Below, piece by piece: positions 1-6,694 of a DNA stretch of 10,714 bases. Both the position numbers and the translations under genes were made by a program. The notes under the pieces are model-generated. The model had not been told where the DNA came from and ran no database searches. It worked only from the letters and a program-made list of their open reading frames with translations. How positions within the stretch are numbered: the first letter of the stretch is position 1; each line of letters begins with the position of its first letter. Source of the DNA: a bacterium Ga0077546 (GTDB lineage: Bacteria; Cyanobacteriota; Vampirovibrionia; Obscuribacterales; Obscuribacteraceae); the NCBI GenBank assembly GCA_001464165.1, contig LNEX01000572.1:1-10714 (forward strand). Reading direction: 5' to 3'.

Positions 1-66
1 TTCGAGCCTGTTTGAATCTCTCAGCGAATCAATTTTTTCGCAAATTTCGAGCAGGTTTTTATTCAC
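1..66 (-). CDS. Partial gene directly downstream of the RHS protein; candidate immunity gene
   Basis: Twenty-two codons are open from a GTG start at 66-64 to the left edge of the window. The peptide reads MNKNLLEICEKIDSLRD and continues SNRLE; it is charged and predicted helical, with no signal peptide. A GAGG Shine-Dalgarno (plus-strand 75-78) lies 8 nt before the GTG, and an in-frame TAA at 82-84 means no ATG start exists upstream. The gene begins 45 bp after the RHS stop codon, with no terminator-like hairpin between them, so it is probably co-transcribed. In RHS and other polymorphic-toxin loci the gene in this place usually encodes the cognate immunity protein. That role is inferred from position only: the visible peptide is too short to assign to a family, and an ordinary downstream gene of the cluster is equally possible. 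Confidence 0.5.
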   Translation of the reverse strand, partial: MNKNLLEICEKIDSLRDSNRLE

Positions 67-74
67 GGGAATCG

Positions 75-78
75 CCTC
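75..78 (-). promoter_or_regulatory. Shine-Dalgarno site deciding the GTG start of the left-edge gene
   Basis: GAGG on the minus strand, 8 nt before the GTG at 66-64. No ATG is available between the upstream in-frame stop at 82-84 and this GTG, so the site decides the start call. Confidence 0.45.
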
Positions 79-111
79 AGTTTATTAATTTGAGTATTCT
101 AGTCTAGCTCG

Positions 112-3100
112 CTACTGAACAATCACAGGGAGGTGAAAATTCATATTGTTAGCACCAGCATTTTGAATCTGAATGTTTATGTGGGGATCAAGTCCGTGAG
201 AGTTGTCAACGTCATAACGGACAGCCCGAATTGAGCCGTCAGCCATGCGGGACATAAATTGCCGGTCACCAAAACCATATGTCCCTAACGGTTTTGACCA
301 ATTTGCGCTGCCAGGAATTGGCGTGCCTTCATTTAGCCAGCTAGTCAACGTTTTCGACATCTCCTTGACGTAAGCTGGGCTGCTCTTGTCAAGCGCAGCC
401 AGTCTTTCTAGGATTGGAAGGCTAGTGCCAGAATTGACACCCGACGAGTTAGTTGTCGAAGCAGCAGCAAGAGCAGCGGCTCCACCACTTCCAGCAATCC
501 CAGCAAGATGTCTTGCTATCGCAGCAATGGCAGGAGTAGAAGAGGCCATGCCATAAGAAAGCACTCTGAGCGTAGCTGCATCAACCATAGCAATTGCCGC
601 AGCACTTCCAGCCGCATATGCGCCCCAGGCCAGCGGTAGTAGGCCAAGAAAAGCAATCCCATACAGAGCTTTCACAAAGTCGTATTCCAAGCCAGAAGCA
701 AGGCTGTCCATCAGATCTTTTGTGAATTGATCAATCGCTTTCTTGATCTGATCAATGCCACTTGACCCACCAAGCCCATCATCCAGAAGCTTGTAGCCAG
801 AGCCACCAGCCGACAGCCCGTAGCTGAGTACACTGTTCAGCCCGTCAAAGCTGTGACCAAAACTAGCTAGTGGATTAGACGACCCCATCCCAGCGTTGAA
901 AATGCCGCCGAGGTTCATGCTAGTTGGGGCAGCACCGGTACCACTGCCTCCATTGGGGTTCATGTCAGCAGTAGGACCTGCCATGACTTGTGCAGAACGA
1001 CCCAAGGTAGGCTCGTAGGTTGCTCCCATGGGAGAAACATACTTGTCCATGGATGGCTCGTAGCGGGCACCACCGAAGCCAAACGGCGTACCAGTCAGCG
1101 GCGCCGATTCACCAAACGGTGAATACGAAAAGCGATTTGTCACAGCACCAGCAGCATCAGAGAGCGCCACAATCGAGCCGTTGCCTTCCGCGTGGAAGAA
1201 GCTCTTTGTACCAGCACTCGAAATCTGCAAACCAGGCTCACCAAAGGCACCAGCGACATATCGATTTTGCAGTGTGCCTGCCGAATCGTAATCTCCCATA
1301 ACTTCACTACCAGCGAAATAGGCAACACTTGATGCCCCGTTTACGGTCTTTTCCATCTGCCTAGAGTTGGGGTCATAGTCCCAGCTGACGCTGGTTCCTG
1401 CCTTGCTCGCGCTTGTTGCCTGTTGTTCAGTGTTGTAGCCATAGGTCCAGGTACCATCGCTGGTCTTTGAGCCCTGGTTGTTGTAAGACTGAGAAACGCC
1501 TTCAACCGTTGGGTACTGACTGACACTATCAGCAGCACCATAGGCTTTGGTTCCTAGTACGCTCGGTGCCCAGCGATATTGCGGGTCGCTAATCACTTTC
1601 ATCGCTTGATCACCTGAGGCATCAGCGATATACGAATAGGTCAATGTGCTGCTGGTCAGACTGGAAAGCGGATTTACATTTCCATTTGCGATTGCATTTG
1701 CTGGGCTACTGGCCCCACCAGTCAAGGCAAAAGTATTGCTCGTGAATGTGTGCGACAAACTTGACAGCACATCATCGATTTCATAGACGTAGGCAGCACT
1801 GGTGCCGTTCTCTTTACTCTGCGAGATGCAACGAGAAAGCGCATCGTAGCCCACAGAGATGGCTGGCGTGCCTGCCCCGTTGAGCTTGACTGTGGTTGGA
1901 CGGCCAAGTTCGTCATACGCTCGCTGAACATAGTAACCATCCGGCCACGTCGTCTTGGTGACGTTGCCATTGGCATCAAGTTCATGAGTGAACTGCTTGC
2001 CTCCCGGATAAGTCTCTCTGTAGAAACGGCCTGCGCTGTCGTAATCGCGAGAGAAAGTGCCAGAGCTTGGTTTGCCCCCAACTACAGGTTTGCTGGTTGA
2101 CAAAACTCTTCCAGCAAGATCATAAACATAGGTAATCGTCGGCTGACTCGTTGGCGATTTTGTCTCCACACGATTGAGTGCATCGACCGTGTAGGTAATC
2201 GCTGTCGCATCGCGAAGCTGAACAGCTAGCGCGTTGCTGTTAGCATCATATGTGGTGACCTCCTCGTAAGTGGTATTCGGATATGTCGTCCGTTTCGGCC
2301 GATCAAAGCCATCAAAACTGTAAGAAGTGACATTGCTGCGTGCGTCTGTCACTGAAGCAAGTAGGCCATTGTCTGTGTACGCCTGAGTGACACCAACAAT
2401 TCCCGCGCTGTCTGTGACAGTAGAGACCCGACCTGCATCATCAAATGCATACTGCGTCACTTGATTGAGCGGGTTGGTCACCGAAGTCAATTGCCGCAAA
2501 TTGTTGTAACCAAATCTGCTGGTCTTACCAGACGGGCCAATGATCGAGAGCGGCTGATCATTGGCTGCAAATGTCCACTGAGTGGTTTGCCAGGGCGTTG
2601 CCGGAATGTTCGTCTGCTTCTCTAGCTTGATCAAGTTGCTGTTGTCGTCATAACTAAACTTGGTTAGGTAGCTGAATGGTGCAGGTGCAGTAATCTGAGT
2701 CGGTCGACGCTTCGCGTCAACGGCGACTGCTGTGGCGTAGCCCCGGCGATCGGTCACACTTGTGATATCGCCAACTGAGTTGTAGCCGAACGAAGTCGTC
2801 AGGTTGAGGTGTGGGCTTACTCCAAAGTCAACGATGGCCGAAGTCATCTTTTCGGTAGTGGCATCGTACACAAATTTTGCGACCACACCGGTCGGATCTG
2901 TCACCGTCAGAGTTTGGCCTCGGGCATTCGATGTAAAGGTTGTCGTCGGGGTCAAGCCACCAACTTGCGGCGACTGAATGCTCAACAAATTGCCGGTAAC
3001 GGCATCATAAGAATAAGTGGTAGTCTGACTTTTGCCATCAACAAAAGTAGCAACCTTGTTGAAGGTCGGATGATAAGTAAAGCTGTTGACGATATTGCTC

Positions 3101-6100
3101 AGACCAGAGCCTGACTTTGCAATTGAGGTCTTGGTCAGAAGATTGTCATTCTGATCATAGGCAAAAGTGGTGCTGTTGCCCTCGTGCATGATCTGTTGAA
3201 TCATTCGCCGCCGGGCGTCATAAACCCTCACAGTGGCCTTGCCCACCTCATTCACGGCCTTTATTCCATCACCGGCCCGATTGAGGTAGGTGACTACGCT
3301 CTTGCCGTTTGCGTTGACAATCTCCGTGCGATAGCCTGCAAAGTAGAAGCTGAGCAAGTTGTTGAAAGCGTCTCGCCGTTCCTTGACTTGGCCAATCGAA
3401 TCAAAAGTGTTCGTCAACACTGCAATCGCCGGATTAGCCGGGTTGAAAATCTGCGTCAAGCGGCCCGGTTGGTCATAGGCATAGACAATGTTCTTGCCCA
3501 GCGGGTCGGTCACTTGAGTGAGGTTTTTGCTGCCATCCACAGTGAAAACGACACTGCGGCCGGTGCCATCATTGATGCTGTTGAGACGAGCGCCGGTATA
3601 GACAAAGTTGATCTGGCGAGTCATGCCGTTGCTTACGCTGGCAAGCTTTCCAGAGGAGTAGGTGAACGTCCAGGTTACACCCATCGGATAAACAATGGTT
3701 GCCAGCGTGCCATCAACATTGAAGTTGTAGGCAATTTGCTGGGTAGTTTTGAACGTATAGCTCGTGTCGACGTTCTGAATCAGCGTGCCCGTGGTTCGAG
3801 GCATTGGCATAAAGGTGCTGTCAGGCATTTTCGTGAATTGCGCCGTCGAGTTAGGCGTGTTGAGGTTCACAACATTGGCGACAATATTGTCGCTCAGCCA
3901 CTTGTTGCCCAAGCACGAAATCACAAACTTGTCGTGAGGTCGAGTCATATCAGAGATCAAATCGTTGGCAACGAACAGCTCAACTATAGTAGCAGCAGCG
4001 GTGAGCGGGCTCATCTCGCCAAGAGCAGCCTGGCTATTACTACCGAGCTTGGCCGTCAGCATGAAGTTGTGACTCCAGCCTAGGCCAAGACCAGCATCGA
4101 CCGTGGCACTTGCCGCGTTGTAATTGCGCTTGAACGAAATCTTGTACGGCTCGTTTTGGCTACCGATGCTCAAATCTTCTTGCGCCCATGTGAAGTTGCC
4201 GTCTTGAAACGACAGAGCACCAATACTGGTTTTGCCACCATCAAGCGGCACGGGCTGTGGCTTGCCGTTGAGCACATCGCTTCCCAGTGCACCCTTTGTG
4301 CCGCCGAGAATACCAAAAGCACCGTGGACTGGCAGTGCCCAGAAGGCATTCCCAGAGAATAGCCCCAGAGTGTGAACACCGTTTTCAGGTATAGCCACAC
4401 GGAAGACTTCAAAGGGATTGTTGATGTAATCGTTCTCAATTGAGGTAAGCAGGGCAGGGTCCCAACCCACCAATGCCGGCTTTACTGTCGAAATCCAATT
4501 GGCAGCTTTGCCATCAAAAATCTTCTGACCGGCCTGAGCAGCAAGGTCAGTGATTGTGGTTGCGCTAACACCTACTGGCCCGGTGTTCTCTTGAACTGCA
4601 CTGGCTTCGAGCATGACACCATGCATCGCGCTTACAGTGTTGTTCCAGTCACGACGGGTATAGTCGTTGTCTAGGGCAGAGGTGGTACCGAGCACGAGGC
4701 CCATGTCAACCATGGGTGCACCGAGATCGCCAACCAGCCCAAGCTGGTGGTGGATAATAGTGACGCAATTAGTCATGCGATTGGTGAGATCGATTACTTT
4801 TGAGTACTCGGCGTTCATCGTATGGAAAAAGCTCGCGAGCAGCTCACCAAGAACACTTTCGTCAGTAGCAGGCAAACCAGTGGCCGCGTTCTGGAAGTAT
4901 TTCTTGTGGTGAATAACTCCCATGCCAGGGCCAGCTGTCCCCCAGCCATTGGCAATGACATAGTACTTGTCGGTATAGACTCGCATCCAACGAGATTTGT
5001 CAGCCCAAGTAGTGCCATATGGGTGAGTGGCAGAAAGGAAAACCGAGTTCCAGCCGCCAAAACCCTGGGGCGAGCTAGTAGCGATAAGTGTGCCGTCTAG
5101 CCGCAACTCTGCCTGATGGCTGGCATTGAAGAAAATGGAAAGGCGCTTGCCGTAAACATCAGCAGCATAGAAGGAGACGTTGATGTTCGGGTCATCGTAC
5201 ACAACACCAAGGATGTGTTTGTACGAGTTTGGAAGCGATGTGTACTCAACAGGCGTGGAACCAGGCTTCTCGTAGGGAAGCGACGTCAGGCGCGCACCAA
5301 GAGTGATGCCATTGATTGTCTTGCCCCCGACAATATCGTCGACAGAAGCCCCAAAACTGTTGGTCTTGATATAGTTGACCAGGTTAGTGGTCATGGTAGT
5401 CAGGTCGGCGCGAATATTGCTTCTGTTCAAGTTTTGAACATAGTCGGCGGTGATAGTCGCTCCAGAGCGGGCGTTCGCCAAGAAAGTCGACTGGTTGTAG
5501 CCCGTTGCTGTGGCCAAGTTGACGCCAGCATTGTTTGTGTAGCTCTTGAAAGATGGATCGAACACATACCAGCTACCGCCGATATTGACCTTCACCCAGC
5601 AATGGGTGAAGTCGAGGTAGTCAACGCCTAAAACGTTTGTCACCACTGCCGGAATGCCGCCGTTCACGAGCAGATTTCTGGGGGCATAGATGGGATCGAT
5701 GATGGTAGGATCGGTCCCAAACCAAGCAGCAGCCTGAGCTACAGAAATGCGGCAATCGCCGATCATATAGTTGGCCGTATAGCCCGCTTGGCGCAAGAGC
5801 TGCACCATCAAGTCGGCCAAGTCGAATGCCGTACCACGCTGCTCTACTAAAGCGCCAAAACCACCTTTTTGCAGTCCAAAAACGGTAGTCAGTTCAACTT
5901 GCGTGGTCACGAATTCGGCGATCAAATCGACATCGCTCTTGAGGCCGCGGGCCAGTTCAACGATGGATGCCGGGGCAAAGACGGTACCAGATGCAGCGCC
6001 AGACGAGAACGAGCGAACAGCGCCAGCTCCAGAAACATCAATGGCACCATCACCGGGCACATAGATATTGTCTGGCTGCTTTCTGCTTTCGATTACTTTT

Positions 6101-6273
6101 CTGGCTGTATCGGGGTCAATGCCTTCGCCCTGCGCAAAGCCGCCTGAAATGGGGCCGATTGAGCTCATCTCTGCAAGACCTGAAGGTAAGCCATTACCAC
6201 TTGGTGCAGACGGTAGAGCCGTGCCGGAGAGAACAAGGCTAGAGCCTTGTGTGGAATTTTGTTTGTTAGTCAT
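112..6273 (-). CDS. Giant RHS/YD-repeat protein with N-terminal transglutaminase-like domain and short C-terminal tip domain
   Basis: A 2053-aa protein. The ATG at 6273 has a GGAAAG Shine-Dalgarno 8 nt upstream. Layout seen: residues 1-95 are Ser/Gly/Ala-rich with no signal peptide. Residues 105-250 form a transglutaminase-like domain ending in His224 and Asp239 (THCWVKV...YVFDPSFKSY), with Thr148-Ala149 where the catalytic Cys is expected. Residues 350-680 are a linker seen in RHS proteins of this type. Residues 691-737 are an RHS entry segment (AQEDLSI, FKRNYN, GLGLGWSHNF). Degenerate YD repeats run to about 1640. An RHS-core-like stretch covers 1650-1770 (SYSPFGE, GGARYEPSMDKY, EPTLGR), a hydrophobic stretch about 1867-1897, and a terminal domain about 1939-2053 with His2026 and His2031. 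YD repeats of this family form a hollow beta-shell that can enclose a toxin. I infer an effector or surface-interaction protein carried by a particle or non-Sec system. The family call is strong; toxicity is unproven. Confidence 0.92.
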   Translation of the reverse strand: MTNKQNSTQGSSLVLSGTALPSAPSGNGLPSGLAEMSSIGPISGGFAQGEGIDPDTARKVIESRKQPDNIYVPGDGAIDVSGAGAVRSFSSGAASGTVFAPASIVELARGLKSDVDLIAEFVTTQVELTTVFGLQKGGFGALVEQRGTAFDLADLMVQLLRQAGYTANYMIGDCRISVAQAAAWFGTDPTIIDPIYAPRNLLVNGGIPAVVTNVLGVDYLDFTHCWVKVNIGGSWYVFDPSFKSYTNNAGVNLATATGYNQSTFLANARSGATITADYVQNLNRSNIRADLTTMTTNLVNYIKTNSFGASVDDIVGGKTINGITLGARLTSLPYEKPGSTPVEYTSLPNSYKHILGVVYDDPNINVSFYAADVYGKRLSIFFNASHQAELRLDGTLIATSSPQGFGGWNSVFLSATHPYGTTWADKSRWMRVYTDKYYVIANGWGTAGPGMGVIHHKKYFQNAATGLPATDESVLGELLASFFHTMNAEYSKVIDLTNRMTNCVTIIHHQLGLVGDLGAPMVDMGLVLGTTSALDNDYTRRDWNNTVSAMHGVMLEASAVQENTGPVGVSATTITDLAAQAGQKIFDGKAANWISTVKPALVGWDPALLTSIENDYINNPFEVFRVAIPENGVHTLGLFSGNAFWALPVHGAFGILGGTKGALGSDVLNGKPQPVPLDGGKTSIGALSFQDGNFTWAQEDLSIGSQNEPYKISFKRNYNAASATVDAGLGLGWSHNFMLTAKLGSNSQAALGEMSPLTAAATIVELFVANDLISDMTRPHDKFVISCLGNKWLSDNIVANVVNLNTPNSTAQFTKMPDSTFMPMPRTTGTLIQNVDTSYTFKTTQQIAYNFNVDGTLATIVYPMGVTWTFTYSSGKLASVSNGMTRQINFVYTGARLNSINDGTGRSVVFTVDGSKNLTQVTDPLGKNIVYAYDQPGRLTQIFNPANPAIAVLTNTFDSIGQVKERRDAFNNLLSFYFAGYRTEIVNANGKSVVTYLNRAGDGIKAVNEVGKATVRVYDARRRMIQQIMHEGNSTTFAYDQNDNLLTKTSIAKSGSGLSNIVNSFTYHPTFNKVATFVDGKSQTTTYSYDAVTGNLLSIQSPQVGGLTPTTTFTSNARGQTLTVTDPTGVVAKFVYDATTEKMTSAIVDFGVSPHLNLTTSFGYNSVGDITSVTDRRGYATAVAVDAKRRPTQITAPAPFSYLTKFSYDDNSNLIKLEKQTNIPATPWQTTQWTFAANDQPLSIIGPSGKTSRFGYNNLRQLTSVTNPLNQVTQYAFDDAGRVSTVTDSAGIVGVTQAYTDNGLLASVTDARSNVTSYSFDGFDRPKRTTYPNTTYEEVTTYDANSNALAVQLRDATAITYTVDALNRVETKSPTSQPTITYVYDLAGRVLSTSKPVVGGKPSSGTFSRDYDSAGRFYRETYPGGKQFTHELDANGNVTKTTWPDGYYVQRAYDELGRPTTVKLNGAGTPAISVGYDALSRCISQSKENGTSAAYVYEIDDVLSSLSHTFTSNTFALTGGASSPANAIANGNVNPLSSLTSSTLTYSYIADASGDQAMKVISDPQYRWAPSVLGTKAYGAADSVSQYPTVEGVSQSYNNQGSKTSDGTWTYGYNTEQQATSASKAGTSVSWDYDPNSRQMEKTVNGASSVAYFAGSEVMGDYDSAGTLQNRYVAGAFGEPGLQISSAGTKSFFHAEGNGSIVALSDAAGAVTNRFSYSPFGESAPLTGTPFGFGGARYEPSMDKYVSPMGATYEPTLGRSAQVMAGPTADMNPNGGSGTGAAPTSMNLGGIFNAGMGSSNPLASFGHSFDGLNSVLSYGLSAGGSGYKLLDDGLGGSSGIDQIKKAIDQFTKDLMDSLASGLEYDFVKALYGIAFLGLLPLAWGAYAAGSAAAIAMVDAATLRVLSYGMASSTPAIAAIARHLAGIAGSGGAAALAAASTTNSSGVNSGTSLPILERLAALDKSSPAYVKEMSKTLTSWLNEGTPIPGSANWSKPLGTYGFGDRQFMSRMADGSIRAVRYDVDNSHGLDPHINIQIQNAGANNMNFHLPVIVQ
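1354..4206 (-). repeat. YD (RHS) repeat array inside the giant protein
   Basis: Roughly residues 690-1640 are built of many degenerate units of about 20 residues carrying the YD signature. Examples are AYDQPGRLTQI, VYDARRRMIQQI, AYDQNDNLLTKT, SYDAVTGNLLSI, AFDDAGRVSTVT, SFDGFDRPKRTT and VYDLAGRVLSTS. Most are separated by a strand of the form G-x-x-T-x-Y/F. The repetition is visible in protein only; the DNA copies have diverged, so recent slippage expansion is unlikely. In known structures such arrays wind into a closed beta-cage. Confidence 0.88.
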
Positions 6274-6281
6274 TTGGATTT

Positions 6282-6305
6282 CTTTCCATTCAGCGTTTAG
6301 CTGAA
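6282..6305 (-). promoter_or_regulatory. Hairpin abutting the Shine-Dalgarno of the RHS gene
   Basis: A perfect 6-bp inverted repeat TTCAGC / GCTGAA with a 5-nt loop (6289-6305) sits one base before the GGAAAG Shine-Dalgarno (6282-6287) of the RHS gene. In RNA it would form a small stem-loop right at the ribosome landing site. It could tune translation or mark a processed 5' end. The stem is visible; any function is inference. Confidence 0.35.
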
Positions 6306-6319
6306 AATTGTTTGTTTGA

Positions 6320-6370
6320 AGAAAAGCAAAACCCCTAACTTAGCGACAAGTCGCAACCTCGGGGTCAGTT
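6320..6370 (-). terminator. Terminator-like nested hairpin between the mini-YD gene and the RHS gene
   Basis: On the minus strand a lower stem ACCCC/GGGGT (6331-6335 with 6361-6365) encloses an upper stem GCGAC/GTCGC (6343-6347 with 6350-6354) closed as a CTTG loop. The right arm is followed at once by TTTTGCTTTTC. GC-rich stem plus T-rich tail is the layout of an intrinsic terminator. The two stems are separated by an asymmetric internal loop of 6-7 nt, which makes it weaker than a textbook case. It could limit read-through into the RHS gene, implying that the latter has its own promoter or lower expression. I see no convincing -35/-10 pair in the remaining 50 bp before the RHS start. Confidence 0.5.
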
Positions 6371-6421
6371 TTCTAATTGACGCTTCGCTTAAGCTACTTT
6401 TTGCAAAAGCAAAATCGATGC

Positions 6422-6673
6422 TTACGAAGTCACCACACTCTGGCGATTGCCCATGTTGTCGTAGGTGTAGTTCTGCACTCGCCCATTGGCGTATCTGATT
6501 TGCGTCAGACGCCCAAGGGCATCTCGCAAATACAAGTCGCCAGGCGGCTGCTTCGCCACAAGATACGGTGTACCTTGGTAAACCGTGGTCAGACCAGTCG
6601 TGTCCTGCAGCGAGCCCCAGATGAACGGCTCGGCTTGGTCTGCCAGGTTGACGCTAAATGCTGCTTTACTCAT
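6422..6673 (-). CDS. Stand-alone 83-aa YD-repeat mini-protein
   Basis: The ATG at 6673 is preceded by AGGAG at 7 nt (plus-strand 6681-6685), a strong site, and the start lies 21 bp after the stop of the beta-helix gene, so translation is likely coupled to that transcript. Residues 1-45 have no recognisable motif and no signal peptide. Residues 46-78 carry two consecutive RHS-like units, LYLRDALGRLTQIRYANG and YTYDNMGNRQS, which fit the YD consensus better than many units of the giant protein downstream. RHS proteins normally have dozens of such repeats, so two repeats in 83 aa cannot form a shell alone. It could be a tip or plug that docks on the beta-helix protein or caps the giant's cage, or a remnant of a larger RHS gene. 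The intact start, site and stop argue against a plain pseudogene. Confidence 0.82.
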   Translation of the reverse strand: MSKAAFSVNLADQAEPFIWGSLQDTTGLTTVYQGTPYLVAKQPPGDLYLRDALGRLTQIRYANGRVQNYTYDNMGNRQSVVTS

Positions 6674-6694
6674 TTGCTTTCTCCTGTTCTAAAA

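Noticed and set aside
3184..4083. 299-codon open frame on the plus strand
   Set aside because: It lies wholly antisense to the RHS gene, has no ribosome site, and its translation lacks any domain signal while the minus-strand frame shows clear YD repeats.
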